Origin: Paragemmobacter kunshanensis
Lineage (GTDB): Bacteria; Pseudomonadota; Alphaproteobacteria; Rhodobacterales; Rhodobacteraceae
Assembly (NCBI RefSeq): GCF_011059185.1
Contig: NZ_JAALFE010000002.1
Location: forward strand, 124,001-188,000
DNA: 64,000 nucleotides
Direction: 5' to 3'
This document shows positions 45,763-55,290 of this stretch, piece by piece (the stretch's first letter is position 1; each line of letters opens with the position of its first letter). The notes under the pieces are model-generated. The model had not been told where the DNA came from. It ran no database searches and saw nothing but the letters and a program-made list of their open reading frames with translations. The position numbers and the translations under genes are program-made.

Positions 45763-46434
45763 ATGAATGAAGATGGTGATCAGCAGGCCCCGGCCGAGGG
45801 GCGCGTGGCCCGCAGGCAGCGGCGCAATCGCGATGCTCTGGTGGCGGCGGCGCGGGACATCATGACGGAAAAGGGCGTGGAAGCCGCGACGATGCTGGAA
45901 ATCGCGGACCGGGCCGATGTCGGGGCGGGGACCGTCTACAACTATTTCAAGTCGAAGGATGAGCTGGCCATCGCGGTGCTGGAGACGCTGATGCATGATC
46001 TGGCGTTGCGCATCCAGGCGGTGACGGACCGGTTCGAGGATCCGGCCCAGGTCTATGCCTATGGCATCCGCACCGTGCTGGATACCGCAACCGGGGATGT
46101 GCGCTGGGCGCAGATGCTGCACCGATCCGAGGTGATCGCGGATGCGCTGTTCCGGATGATGGGGCCCTTTGCGATCCGCGACCTGCGGCTGGCCTCGCAG
46201 GCCGGGCGGTTCGAAGTATCGAATGCGGATCTGGTCTGGCGGCTGACCTCGCATGCGCTGATCGGGGCGGGCCTTGCGATCACCACCGGGCAGGTGCCTG
46301 CAAGTGCCTCGGACCAGATCATCGTGCGGCTGTTGTGCATGACGGGGATCGGGGCCAATGCGGCGGTGGAACTGGCCGGACGCCCGCGCCCGGCGCTGGC
46401 GCCCGAAGGCGGGGCGGGACCGGGGCGGGCATGA
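45763..46434 (+). CDS. TetR-family regulator of the aromatic operon
   Basis: 223 residues: an N-terminal helix-turn-helix (RNRDALVAAARDIMTEKGVE, then IADRADVGAGTVYNYFKSKD) and a variable ligand domain. The ATG at 45763 is used; codons before it would reach into the palindromic region. It diverges from the hydroxylase/transport operon and likely represses it until substrate binds. Its stop overlaps the start of the next hydrolase gene by 4 bases, so the two form an operon. Confidence 0.88.
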   Translation: MNEDGDQQAPAEGRVARRQRRNRDALVAAARDIMTEKGVEAATMLEIADRADVGAGTVYNYFKSKDELAIAVLETLMHDLALRIQAVTDRFEDPAQVYAYGIRTVLDTATGDVRWAQMLHRSEVIADALFRMMGPFAIRDLRLASQAGRFEVSNADLVWRLTSHALIGAGLAITTGQVPASASDQIIVRLLCMTGIGANAAVELAGRPRPALAPEGGAGPGRA

Positions 46435-47201
46435 GCCGGCGGTCCGGGCTGGAGCGGGTCTTCGTGCCGTCGTTGGAGGCGGGGGTGCTGCTGGAGATTG
46501 TCATCGCGCGGCCCGCGGGAAAGGGGCCCTTTCCCACGATGATCTTCCACCATGGATCGACCGGGCGAGGGCAGAACCCCGCCATGTTCCGGCGGTCGAT
46601 CAGCCCGGCGGTGATCGCGGGGCATCTGGCGGGGCTGGGATGGATGACGCTGTTTCCGCAGCGCCGGGGGCGAGGCAGATCGGGCGGGGCCTATGGCGAG
46701 GGGTTGGCGGCGGATGGTTCGGGCTATTCCTGCGAGGCGGGGGTGGCGCTGGCGGGGTTCGAGCGGGCGGTCGAGGATCTGGATGCCGTGCTGGGCGCGT
46801 TGCCGCTTCTGCCGGATGCCGACCGGGGCCGCCTTGTCGTCGGCGGGGTGTCGCGCGGTGGGATCCTTGCCATCGCCCATGCCGGGATGCGGCCAGGCGT
46901 CTATGGCGGGGCCGTCAATTTCAACGGGGGCTGGCTTGGACAGGCCTGCCCGGCGCATGTGGCGGTGAACCCGCCCCTGTTCGCGCGCGGCGGGGCGGCG
47001 GGCATCCCGACGCTTTGGCTGCACGGGCGGAATGACCCCTATTACAGCATCGGGCATTGCCGGGCCAATTTCGACGGCTTTCGCGCGGCTGGCGGGCAGG
47101 GGGTGTTCGTTTCCGCCCCGGCTGGGCATGCGCTGCTGTTCAAGCCTGCCCTGTGGGCGCAGCATCTGGACAGATATCTGGCGGGGCTGTTCCCGGGATA
47201 A
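46431..47201 (+). CDS. Alpha/beta hydrolase (dienelactone hydrolase-like)
   Basis: 256 residues with the nucleophile elbow GGVSRGGIL (Ser about 143), FPTMIFHHGSTGRG near the start and GHALLFKPALW carrying the C-terminal His. The ATG at 46431 overlaps the tetR stop. Dienelactone hydrolases act in aromatic degradation, so a link to the neighbouring pathway (for example hydrolysing an ester form of the substrate) is possible, but S9-type peptidase-like hydrolases look similar. Confidence 0.75.
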   Translation: MSRRSGLERVFVPSLEAGVLLEIVIARPAGKGPFPTMIFHHGSTGRGQNPAMFRRSISPAVIAGHLAGLGWMTLFPQRRGRGRSGGAYGEGLAADGSGYSCEAGVALAGFERAVEDLDAVLGALPLLPDADRGRLVVGGVSRGGILAIAHAGMRPGVYGGAVNFNGGWLGQACPAHVAVNPPLFARGGAAGIPTLWLHGRNDPYYSIGHCRANFDGFRAAGGQGVFVSAPAGHALLFKPALWAQHLDRYLAGLFPG

Positions 47202-47316
47202 AGGCGATGGCCGGGGCTGGGGGGTGGCTTTGCCTTGTCCTTCTGGGCGATGACGGGCAGTGTCCCTTGTAGGACGGCCCTGGCTGGGGCGCGGGAGCCA
47301 TCGGAAAGGGGTCGGA

Positions 47317-48069
47317 ATGACGATCACGCATCAGGACGAGCTGGAGGGGCTGCGGGCGATCGGGCGGATCGTGGCCAATACGATGCAGGCCATGGCCCGG
47401 GCGATGGAGCCGGGCATGACGACGGGCGAGCTTGATGCCATCGGGCAGGAGTTGCTGGAGCGCGCGGGGGCTATCCCGGCGCCGCGTGCGACCTATGGCT
47501 TTCCCGGCGCGACCTGCATCAGCGTGAACGAGGAAATCGCGCATGGGATTCCGGGCGGGCGCAGGCTGGCGGCGGGGGATCTGGTCAATATCGACGTGTC
47601 GGCCTCGCGCGATGGGTTCTTTGCCGATACGGGGGCGAGCTTTCGTCTGGGCGCGGTGGCGCCCGCGCTGGAGCGGCTGTGCCGGGACGGGCGGCGGGCG
47701 ATGCAGATCGGGATCGCGCAGGTGGGCCATGACCGGCCCATCGCGGGGATCGGCAAGGCCATCGGCCGTTTTGCCGAGGCGCGGGGCTATACGCTGATCC
47801 GCAATCTGGCGAGCCATGGCGTGGGCCGGGCGCTGCATGAATATCCCGAAGAGATCGCGACATGGCCGACGCGGGGGGATGGGCGGCGGATGCGGGACGG
47901 GATGGTCCTGACGGTGGAGCCCTTCCTGTCGCTGGGCGGGCATATGGCGGTGCAGGGAGAGGCGGATGACTGGACGCTGTTCAGCGCGCCCGGGGCGCCG
48001 GTCGTGCAGTATGAACATACCGTCGTTGCGACGCGGGGCGGGCCGATCATCGTGACGCTGCCGGGTTGA
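47317..48069 (+). CDS. map: Type I methionine aminopeptidase
   Basis: 250 residues with all five metal ligands recognisable: Asp in VNIDVS, Asp in FFADTG, His in ASHGVGRALHE, Glu in LTVEPFLS and Glu in QYEHTVV. It removes the initiator Met from nascent proteins. The ATG at 47317 preceded by AAAGGGG is used. Its isolated position between a hydrolase and the mod operon suggests a second copy in addition to the housekeeping enzyme. Confidence 0.9.
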   Translation: MTITHQDELEGLRAIGRIVANTMQAMARAMEPGMTTGELDAIGQELLERAGAIPAPRATYGFPGATCISVNEEIAHGIPGGRRLAAGDLVNIDVSASRDGFFADTGASFRLGAVAPALERLCRDGRRAMQIGIAQVGHDRPIAGIGKAIGRFAEARGYTLIRNLASHGVGRALHEYPEEIATWPTRGDGRRMRDGMVLTVEPFLSLGGHMAVQGEADDWTLFSAPGAPVVQYEHTVVATRGGPIIVTLPG

Positions 48070-48075
48070 ACCCGC

Positions 48076-49176
48076 TCAGCCGTCGCGGCCCACGCTTTCC
48101 TGCGCGACGGAGACGGCCTTGAGGATGGCAAAGACCGGCTTGCCCGGGGCAAGGGCCAGCGCATCCGCCGAGCGGCGGGTGATGCGGGCGAGGATCGTCT
48201 CGCCCCCGGCATCGAGGCGCACCAGCGCGCCGGGGCCATCGCCGGGGCGGATGTCGCGGATGGTGGCGGGCAGGATGTTCAGCGCCGAGATCTCCTGCGG
48301 GCGGGTGGTGGCCAGCATGACATCCTGCGCGAGGATGCGGATGCGCAGGGGGGTTCCCGGCGGGGCGGCCACGCGGGGCAGCCAGAGCGGGCCTGCCGCG
48401 CTGGAGAGGCGGGTGAGGCCATCGGCCTCGTGCGCGTCGATCCGGGCGGCGAGCAGCGCGCCCGCCTCGCGCAGGCCAAGGCCGGGGGCGGTGGCGGGAT
48501 CAGAAAGGATCGCGGCGGTGGGGCCTGCGGCGGTGACGCGGCCCGCCTCCATCAGGACGATGGTATTGGCGAGGCGGGCCACCTCGGCCATGGCATGGCT
48601 GACATAGAGGATGGGCAGGTGCAGCTCATCGCGGAGGCGTTCGAGATAGGGCAGGATTTCGGCCTTGCGCGCCTCGTCCAGCGCGGCGAGCGGTTCGTCC
48701 AGGGCCAGAAGGCGTGGGTCGGAGAGGATGGCGCGGCCGATGGCGACGCGGCTTTTCTCGCCGCCTGAAAGGGCGGCGGGGCGGCGGTCGAGCAGGGGGG
48801 CGATGTCGAGCAGGTCGACGATGCGGGCGAAATCGGCGGCCTTGCCGGGCGCGGCCTGCCGGGGGGCGAACCAGCGACCGTAGAGCAGGTTCTGCCGCAC
48901 GGTCAGATGGGGAAAGAGGCGCGCATCCTGAAAGACATAACCGATGCGGCGGCGATGGGCGGGCAGGTCGCGGCCGGTTGCGGTATCCAGAAGCACGGTG
49001 CCATTGGCGGTTATGCGCCCCTGATCGGGGCGCAGGAGGCCCGCCACGGCGTTGATCACCGTGGTCTTGCCAGAGCCGGAGCGCCCGAAAAGCGCGGTCA
49101 CGCCAGGGGGGGCATCGAAGGCCACCTGCAGGGTGAAGCCCGGGAAATGGTGGGTCAGCGACAGATGCAGCGTCAT
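48076..49176 (-). CDS. modC: Molybdate ABC transporter, ATP-binding protein ModC
   Basis: 366 residues: ATPase domain with Walker A GRSGSGKTT, signature LSGGEKSRVAIGRAI and Walker B LLALDEPLAALD, then a C-terminal Mop/TOBE domain (about 290-360, EISALNILPATIRDIRPGDG) that binds molybdate and senses its level. The ATG at 49176 overlaps the modB stop by 4 bases; a longer opening lies in modB. Third gene of modABC. Confidence 0.95.
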   Translation of the reverse strand: MTLHLSLTHHFPGFTLQVAFDAPPGVTALFGRSGSGKTTVINAVAGLLRPDQGRITANGTVLLDTATGRDLPAHRRRIGYVFQDARLFPHLTVRQNLLYGRWFAPRQAAPGKAADFARIVDLLDIAPLLDRRPAALSGGEKSRVAIGRAILSDPRLLALDEPLAALDEARKAEILPYLERLRDELHLPILYVSHAMAEVARLANTIVLMEAGRVTAAGPTAAILSDPATAPGLGLREAGALLAARIDAHEADGLTRLSSAAGPLWLPRVAAPPGTPLRIRILAQDVMLATTRPQEISALNILPATIRDIRPGDGPGALVRLDAGGETILARITRRSADALALAPGKPVFAILKAVSVAQESVGRDG

Positions 49177-49871
49177 TGGCCCGAGATCCTGCGCGCGACC
49201 AGGCGGGCCAGCCATTCCGAGGCGAGCAGGGCCAGCATGGCGATGGCAATGGCGATCCAGACAAGGCGGGCGGCATTGCCTTCGCCGCCGGGCACCTGAA
49301 GGAAGGCATAGATCGCCGAGGGCAGGGTCTGGGTCTGGCCGGGGATGTTGGAGACGAAGGTGATCGTGGCCCCGAATTCCCCCATCGCCTTGGCGAAGGC
49401 GAGGATGGCGCCTGCGATGATGCCGGGCAGGATGAGCGGCAGGGTGACGGTGGCAAAGACCCAGGTCCGCGAGGCCCCCAGCGTGGCGGCGGCCTGTTCG
49501 AGACGGGGATCCACGGCCTCGATCGCCAGGCGGATGGCGCGCACCATCAGGGGAAAGGCCATGACCCCGGCGGCCAGGGCGGCCCCCGTCCAGCGGAAGG
49601 CGAAGACGATGCCGAACCATTGATCCAGATACTGCCCGATGCTGCCCTTGCGCCCGAAGGTGACAAGCAGAAGGTAGCCCGTCACCACGGGCGGCAGGAT
49701 CAGCGGCAGATGGACGATGCCATTCAGGATCTGCTTGCCCCAGAAATTCCAGCGGGCCAGCGCATAGGCGATGAAGATGCCGAGCGGCAGGCTGATCAGC
49801 GTGGCCCAGAAGGAGACGCGCAGCGACAGGGCCACGGCGCGCCATTCATCGGGGGTGAGCCAGTCTGTCAT
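49173..49871 (-). CDS. modB: Molybdate ABC transporter, permease ModB
   Basis: 232 residues with five membrane segments and the permease EAA motif LEQAAATLGASRTWVFATVT. Start MTDWLTPDEWRAVALSLRVS. It forms the membrane channel with ModC as motor. The 29-base gap to modA and overlap with modC mark one operon. Confidence 0.95.
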   Translation of the reverse strand: MTDWLTPDEWRAVALSLRVSFWATLISLPLGIFIAYALARWNFWGKQILNGIVHLPLILPPVVTGYLLLVTFGRKGSIGQYLDQWFGIVFAFRWTGAALAAGVMAFPLMVRAIRLAIEAVDPRLEQAAATLGASRTWVFATVTLPLILPGIIAGAILAFAKAMGEFGATITFVSNIPGQTQTLPSAIYAFLQVPGGEGNAARLVWIAIAIAMLALLASEWLARLVARRISGQ

Positions 49872-49900
49872 GCCGTTTCGGGGCCGCCTTGGGTGAGGGA

Positions 49901-50665
49901 TCAGTTCAGGATCGCGAAACCCTGTTCCGCGAATTTCGCATCGCCCGCATCCGACGACAAGGCGTCAAGAAAGGCGCGGTCGGCGGTATCGGCGGCGTTG
50001 GTCAGCAGCGCGCCGGGATAGGTGATCGGCTTGTGGCTGTCCGCCGGGAAGGTGCCGATGACGGTGACATTGTCATCCGCGACGGCATCGGTGGCATAGA
50101 CGATGCCGAGTGGGGCCTCGCCGGTGGACACAAGCGTCAGGGCCGCGCGGACGTTTTCGGATTGTGCGACCGAGGCTTCGACCGAGGGCCAGAGGCCGAC
50201 GCTTTCCAGCGCGGCCTTGCCATATTGCCCGGCGGGCACGGCATCGACCATGGCCATGGACAGCCGTCCCCCGGCCAGCAGGCCCGCCAGATCGAGGCCG
50301 GGCCCGATCTCGACCGGGGCGGCGTCCTTGCCATGGGCGATCAGGACAAGGGTATTGCCAAAGAGATCGCGGCGCGTGCCATCGGCGATGAGGCCGGCCT
50401 TTTCCACCTCGTCCATCCAGTTCACGGCGGCGGAGAGGAAGATATCGGCGGGCGCGCCTTCGATGATCTGCTTGGCCAGTGCGTTGGAGCCGCCATAGCT
50501 GATGGTCACCTGATGGCCGGTTGCGGCCTGAAAATCGGCGGCGACGGCATCGAGGGCGGTCTTCATCGAGGCGGCGGCGAAGACGACCACCTCATCCGCG
50601 GCGGCGGGGGTGGCGAGGGCCAGGGCGAGGGTGGAGGCGAGGGCGGAAATGAGCGGGCGGGGCAT
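49901..50665 (-). CDS. modA: Molybdate ABC transporter, substrate-binding protein ModA
   Basis: 254 residues with a signal peptide ([20 protein letters not shown]) and a type II binding fold; [20 protein letters not shown] and [18 protein letters not shown] contain the Ser residues that coordinate molybdate. AGGAGGA precedes the ATG. A molybdate-box-like palindrome lies 12-36 bases upstream of the start. Confidence 0.95.
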   Translation of the reverse strand: MPRPLISALASTLALALATPAAADEVVVFAAASMKTALDAVAADFQAATGHQVTISYGGSNALAKQIIEGAPADIFLSAAVNWMDEVEKAGLIADGTRRDLFGNTLVLIAHGKDAAPVEIGPGLDLAGLLAGGRLSMAMVDAVPAGQYGKAALESVGLWPSVEASVAQSENVRAALTLVSTGEAPLGIVYATDAVADDNVTVIGTFPADSHKPITYPGALLTNAADTADRAFLDALSSDAGDAKFAEQGFAILN

Positions 50666-50677
50666 GGGTCCTCCTGT

Positions 50678-50701
50678 CGATATGGTTTGACGGATATATC
50701 A
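50678..50701. promoter_or_regulatory. Molybdate-box-like site before modA
   Basis: CGATATGG-N8-ATATATCA, a 24-base imperfect palindrome with the half-site CGATAT and its complement, 12 bases upstream of the modA start. The layout matches ModE/MopR-type molybdate boxes (CG-TATAT half-sites). Molybdate repression of modABC is expected. Confidence 0.65.
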
Positions 50702-50790
50702 GTCGGAGGGGCGAGGATTGGCAAGCGATATTTTCTGTGGGGAATATCCGTGTCGGTTCGGGGGCGGCTGGACGGTGCAGGGTGAAGCTG

Positions 50791-50814
50791 CGATATATTT
50801 CGTGGAATATATCG
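50791..50814. promoter_or_regulatory. Perfect molybdate-box palindrome
   Basis: CGATATAT (50791-50798), 8-base spacer TTCGTGGA, ATATATCG (50807-50814): a perfect 24-base palindrome of the ModE/MopR type, 44 bases upstream of the small exported-peptide gene at 50858. A third, offset version (CGATATT ... AATATC) is at 50726-50748. Confidence 0.7.
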
Positions 50815-50857
50815 AGTCGCGTCGGGCGGGATCCAGGTCCGAACCGGCGCAGGGGGG

Positions 50858-51037
50858 ATGTTCATGGCGCGGCGTGTGGCGAAATGCCTGTCGGAGACGG
50901 GGGACCGGAGCGGCCCGCGGCGGCTGCGGGTGGCCGTGCTTGCGCTGCTGGCGATCCTTACCCTGCTGGCGGCGGGGCAGGTGGCGCGGGCAGAGCCGGG
51001 AAGCGACCGGGATGGCTGCGGCATTTTTCGGGGCTGA
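50858..51037 (+). CDS. 59-residue exported peptide precursor, unrecognised
   Basis: An ATG at 50858, preceded by AGGGGGG, opens a 59-codon frame. It has a basic N-terminal region (ARRVAK ... GPRRLR), a hydrophobic core [16 protein letters not shown] (25-40) and a processing site ARA-E at 45/46, leaving a mature peptide of only 14 residues with one Cys. It could also stay as a membrane-anchored microprotein. Two facts argue for a real gene: the signal-peptide layout and the perfect molybdate-box palindrome 44 bases upstream. I recognise no family. It lies between divergent modA and the aldehyde dehydrogenase gene. Confidence 0.5.
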   Translation: MFMARRVAKCLSETGDRSGPRRLRVAVLALLAILTLLAAGQVARAEPGSDRDGCGIFRG

Positions 51038-51059
51038 CCTGTCGCAGGGTTGCGACAGG
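51038..51059. promoter_or_regulatory. Perfect palindrome between the small peptide gene and aldehyde dehydrogenase
   Basis: CCTGTCGCA and TGCGACAGG are 9-bp arms around GGGT, starting directly after the small gene's TGA and ending 103 bases before the aldehyde dehydrogenase start. No T tract follows, so an operator is at least as likely as a terminator. Confidence 0.55.
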
Positions 51060-51162
51060 TGGGGCGGGCCATCGCCCGGGGGCGGGATGTGCGACTCAGG
51101 CGGTGGGCGCAGGGTTGGTGCAAGGCCGCGAGGAGGCGGTCCAACCCCGAGGAGGATATCCC

Positions 51163-52683
51163 ATGAACGTGATGACGCAGTCCGAGACGACGGCCGGTTC
51201 GCCTTTCCGCGCCCGCTATGACAATTTCATCGGCGGGGCCTTCGTGCCGCCGGTGGCCGGGCGCTATATGGACAACATCACCCCGATCACCGGGGCGAAG
51301 GTCTGCGAGGTGGCCCGCTCTGGCCCCGAGGATATCGAGAAGGCGCTGGATGCCGCCCATGCCGCGAAGGAAGCCTGGGGAAAGACCAGCGCGGCGCATC
51401 GGTCGAATATCCTGCTGAAGATCGCCGACCGTCTGGAAGAGAACCTCGACCTTCTGGCCATGGCCGAGACATGGGACAACGGCAAGCCGATCCGCGAGAC
51501 GGTGAATGCAGACATTCCGCTGTCGGTGGACCATTTCCGCTATTTCGCCGGTGTCCTGCGCAGCCAGGAAGGCACGATGTCGGAAATCGACCATGACACC
51601 GTGGCCTATCATTTCCACGAACCGCTGGGTGTGGTGGGGCAGATCATCCCGTGGAACTTTTCCATCCTGATGGCGGCGTGGAAACTGGCCCCGGCGCTGG
51701 CGGCGGGCAATTGCATCGTGATGAAGCCCGCCGAACAGACCCCGGCGGCGATCATGGTTCTTGCAGAACTGATCGCCGACCTGCTTCCTGCGGGGGTTCT
51801 GAACATCGTCAACGGTCTGGGCGCGGAGGCAGGCAATGCGCTGGCGCGGTCGAACCGGATCGCCAAGATCGCCTTCACCGGATCGACGGCGACGGGGCGC
51901 AAGATCATGGAGGCGGCCACCGTCAACCTGATCCCGGTCACGCTGGAACTGGGCGGCAAGTCGCCCAACATCTTCTTCTCGGACGTGATGGCGGCGGATG
52001 ATGCCTTCCTCGACAAGGCGGTGGAGGGGTTCGTGCTGTTCGCCTTCAACCAGGGCGAAGTCTGCACCTGCCCGTCGCGGGCGCTGATTCAGGAAGACAT
52101 CTATGAGGAATTCATCGCGCGCTGCATCGCGCGGGTGAAGGCGATCAAGCAGGGCGATCCGCGCGACATGGCCACCATGGTGGGCGCGCAGGCATCGAAG
52201 CAGCAGCATGACAAGATCATGTCCTATTTCACCATCGGCCGCGAGGAAGGGGCCGAGGTTCTGGTGGGCGGCGATGCCGCGCGGTTCAATGGCGATATCG
52301 CGCAGGGCTATTACATCCAGCCCACCATCCTGAAGGGCCACAACAAGATGCGGGTCTTCCAGGAGGAAATCTTCGGGCCTGTCGTCAGCGTGACCACCTT
52401 CAAGGACGAGGCCGAGGCGCTGGCCATCGCCAATGACACGATGTACGGCCTTGGTGCCGGTGTCTGGACGCGCGACGGGACGCGCGCCTATCGCTTTGGC
52501 CGCAACATCGAGGCGGGCCGCGTCTGGGTGAACAACTATCACGCCTACCCCGCGCACGCGGCCTTTGGCGGCTACAAGCAATCCGGCATCGGACGCGAGA
52601 CGCACAAGATGATGCTGGATCACTATCAGCAGACCAAGAACATGCTGGTCAGCTATAACCCCAACAAGCTGGGCTTCTTCTGA
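51163..52683 (+). CDS. NAD-dependent aldehyde dehydrogenase (AldB/AcoD/ExaC type)
   Basis: 506 residues with the ALDH signatures [16 protein letters not shown] (catalytic Glu) and [15 protein letters not shown] (catalytic Cys), and the NAD-site FTGSTATG. The opening [20 protein letters not shown] and the end NPNKLGFF mark the acetaldehyde/short-chain aldehyde group (AcoD, ExaC, AldB) that oxidises acetaldehyde to acetate. The ATG at 51163 has GAGGAGGATATCCC upstream. Alcohol- or acetoin-related genes are not in view. A strong terminator follows. Confidence 0.92.
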   Translation: MNVMTQSETTAGSPFRARYDNFIGGAFVPPVAGRYMDNITPITGAKVCEVARSGPEDIEKALDAAHAAKEAWGKTSAAHRSNILLKIADRLEENLDLLAMAETWDNGKPIRETVNADIPLSVDHFRYFAGVLRSQEGTMSEIDHDTVAYHFHEPLGVVGQIIPWNFSILMAAWKLAPALAAGNCIVMKPAEQTPAAIMVLAELIADLLPAGVLNIVNGLGAEAGNALARSNRIAKIAFTGSTATGRKIMEAATVNLIPVTLELGGKSPNIFFSDVMAADDAFLDKAVEGFVLFAFNQGEVCTCPSRALIQEDIYEEFIARCIARVKAIKQGDPRDMATMVGAQASKQQHDKIMSYFTIGREEGAEVLVGGDAARFNGDIAQGYYIQPTILKGHNKMRVFQEEIFGPVVSVTTFKDEAEALAIANDTMYGLGAGVWTRDGTRAYRFGRNIEAGRVWVNNYHAYPAHAAFGGYKQSGIGRETHKMMLDHYQQTKNMLVSYNPNKLGFF

Positions 52684-52713
52684 TCCTTTTTCCGGACGGT
52701 CCGGCACTGGGCG

Positions 52714-52741
52714 AAGGCGCGGGGGAAACCCCGCGCCTTTT
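52714..52741 (+). terminator. Terminator of the aldehyde dehydrogenase gene
   Basis: AAGGCGCGGGG and CCCCGCGCCTT pair perfectly around GAAA and run into TTTT, 30 bases after the gene's stop. Confidence 0.93.
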
Positions 52742-53065
52742 GCCTGCGGCGGGGGGATCATCACGGCCTGAGGCGGCATTCTGACATTTTCGTCAGCCGC
52801 GCTGCCCCGGCCTTGTGGGCGGGGCGGGGCATTCCGATCTGCCGGACTGCGTGTTGCGCATGTGATTGGTGCGAGTTGGCGGAGCGGGTTGGCCTTGCGC
52901 GGGCCTGCCTGGCGGGTGCGGGGCGGGACCCTGCCCGAAGACCCCGTTCAAGCCGATGATGGCATGGCGCGGCGCGGTTTTGTCGTTGCGGTCGCGGCCT
53001 TGGCGCCTTGGGCGCAGGCGGGGATCGTCTGATCTGTGTGTTTCGGGAGAGAGGACTGTATCGGT
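52742..53065. other. 324-base gap before the RTX gene
   Basis: Apart from the terminator just before it, I see no supported gene or RNA. A 22-codon frame at about 52968-53033 (ARRGFVVAVAALAPWAQA) resembles a mini signal sequence but has no ribosome site of note and is not called. The region should contain the promoter of the RTX gene. Confidence 0.4.
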
Positions 53066-54124
53066 ATGAGTGGCATGGTGCGCATGGGAACGGCCCGCAA
53101 TGACGAAATCGACGGAGGCATCGGCAATGACCGGCTGTTCGGTCTGGCCGGGAATGACGAGATCGACGGCGGGCGCGGCGATGACCTGCTGGAGGGCGGG
53201 GCCGGGGCGGATGATCTGGACGGCGGGGCGGGCAATGACAGCCTGTTCGGCGGCGAGGGCAACGATCTGCTGAATGGCGGTGCGGGGGATGATGTGCTGA
53301 CCGGGGGGGCCGGGGCGGATATCTTCGAATTCTATCCCGGCAGCGGGCGCGACGTGATCACCGACTTCACCAATGGGGTGGACCGGATCGAGATCGACGG
53401 CTTCGGGCGATCGGCCGTGGAGGCGCTGATCGGCGCGGCGCGGCAGGTGGGGGGGGATGCTGTCCTTGACCTCGGGGCGGGGCGGTCGATCACCTTGCAG
53501 AATTTCCGTCTGGCGGATCTGGATCTTGCGGATTTCCGTGGTTTCGGGGGCGGGTCGGGGCCGATGCCGCCCACCGTGCCGCCCAATGAGCCGCCGAGCG
53601 AGCCGCCCGTCACCGGGGGGCCTGGGCGCGACATCGACGGCACGGGCCGCGCCGATGTGCTGATCGGCACGGCTTTTGCCGATGACATGGACGGGCGCGG
53701 GGGCAATGACCAGATGCGCGGCGGCGCGGGCAATGACGACATGGATGGCGGCAACGGCAATGACAGCCTCTGGGGCGAGGATGGCCGTGACGACATTGAT
53801 GGCGGGCGTGGCAGTGACCGGCTGGATGGCGGGGCGGGCGATGACATCCTCGTCGGTGGGCGCGGCAATGACACGCTGACCGGCGGCAGCGGGGCGGATC
53901 TGTTCGAATTCCGGCGTGGCGACGGGCGCGACCTGATCACCGATTTCACCGATGGGGTGGACCGGATCGAGTTGGATGGCTTCTCGGGGCGCGAGTTGAC
54001 GGCGATCCTGAACGGCGCGCGGCAGGTGGGGGATGACGTGGTGCTGACGCTGTCGGCGGGTGCCTCGATCACGCTGGCGGATGTCCAGTTGTCGCAACTG
54101 GACCGGGCGGATTTCCTGCTGTGA
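53066..54124 (+). CDS. RTX calcium-binding repeat protein, two duplicated modules
   Basis: 352 residues made of two similar modules (about 10-165 and 190-352) joined by a Pro-rich linker (MPPTVPPNEPPSEPPV). Each module has RTX nonapeptides of the GGxGxD type, for example LEGGAGADDLDGGAGND, which fold around Ca2+ outside the cell, followed by the serralysin-type segment GRDVITDFT(N/D)GVDRIE. There is no protease or toxin domain, and no N-terminal signal, as expected for C-terminal type I secretion. No TolC/HlyB/HlyD genes are adjacent. The ATG at 53066 is preferred over an upstream GTG because of the sequence character. Confidence 0.85.
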   Translation: MSGMVRMGTARNDEIDGGIGNDRLFGLAGNDEIDGGRGDDLLEGGAGADDLDGGAGNDSLFGGEGNDLLNGGAGDDVLTGGAGADIFEFYPGSGRDVITDFTNGVDRIEIDGFGRSAVEALIGAARQVGGDAVLDLGAGRSITLQNFRLADLDLADFRGFGGGSGPMPPTVPPNEPPSEPPVTGGPGRDIDGTGRADVLIGTAFADDMDGRGGNDQMRGGAGNDDMDGGNGNDSLWGEDGRDDIDGGRGSDRLDGGAGDDILVGGRGNDTLTGGSGADLFEFRRGDGRDLITDFTDGVDRIELDGFSGRELTAILNGARQVGDDVVLTLSAGASITLADVQLSQLDRADFLL

Positions 54125-54146
54125 TCTGATGCGGGCGGTGCGCGGG

Positions 54147-54454
54147 TCAGCCGCGCGCCGCCTTTTCGGCAAGGCCGGAGGTGCCTTCGCGGCGGTCAAG
54201 CTCGTCCAGCACCTCATCCAGCGTCACGTCGCGGGCGGCCAGCATGACGAGGAGGTGGTAGAGGACATCGGCCGCCTCTGCCGTCAGTTTCGCACGGTCG
54301 CCCTTCACGGCCTCGATGATGGCCTCGACCGCTTCTTCGCCGAATTTCTCGGCGCATTTCTCGGGGCCTTTGGAGAGGAGCTTGGCTGTCCAGCTTGACT
54401 CCGGGTCGGCACCCTTGCGGGCCTGGATCGTGGCGGCGAGGCGGGAAAGCGTGG

Positions 54455-54458
<4 letters not shown>
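54147..54458 (-). CDS. hisE: Phosphoribosyl-ATP pyrophosphatase
   Basis: A 103-residue all-helical MazG-fold enzyme: [20 protein letters not shown] and [17 protein letters not shown] carry the Glu/Asp ligands for Mg2+. It hydrolyses PR-ATP to PR-AMP in histidine synthesis. The ATG at 54458 overlaps the hisF stop by 4 bases. Last gene of this his segment. Confidence 0.95.
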
Positions 54459-55216
<758 letters not shown>

Positions 55217-55290
55217 GGGTGCCACCGGAAAGCTTGCGGCCTTCTAGCGCTGCGTTGCACAAAGGGCCAGTGGGTAGCGAGGGGCAGGGT

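Noticed and set aside
50718-51221. A 167-codon plus-strand frame between modA and the aldehyde dehydrogenase gene.
   Set aside because: It runs through the molybdate boxes and into the next gene in another frame, and lacks any domain; the shorter 59-codon frame at 50858 is better supported.
52968-53033. A 22-codon signal-like frame before the RTX gene.
   Set aside because: Too short, no ribosome site and no conservation evidence; may be chance.
52793-54217. A 474-codon frame antisense to the RTX gene.
   Set aside because: Produced by the regular RTX repeats; the IDxVIARPAxQ-type repeat is the mirror of the GGxGxD coding repeats.
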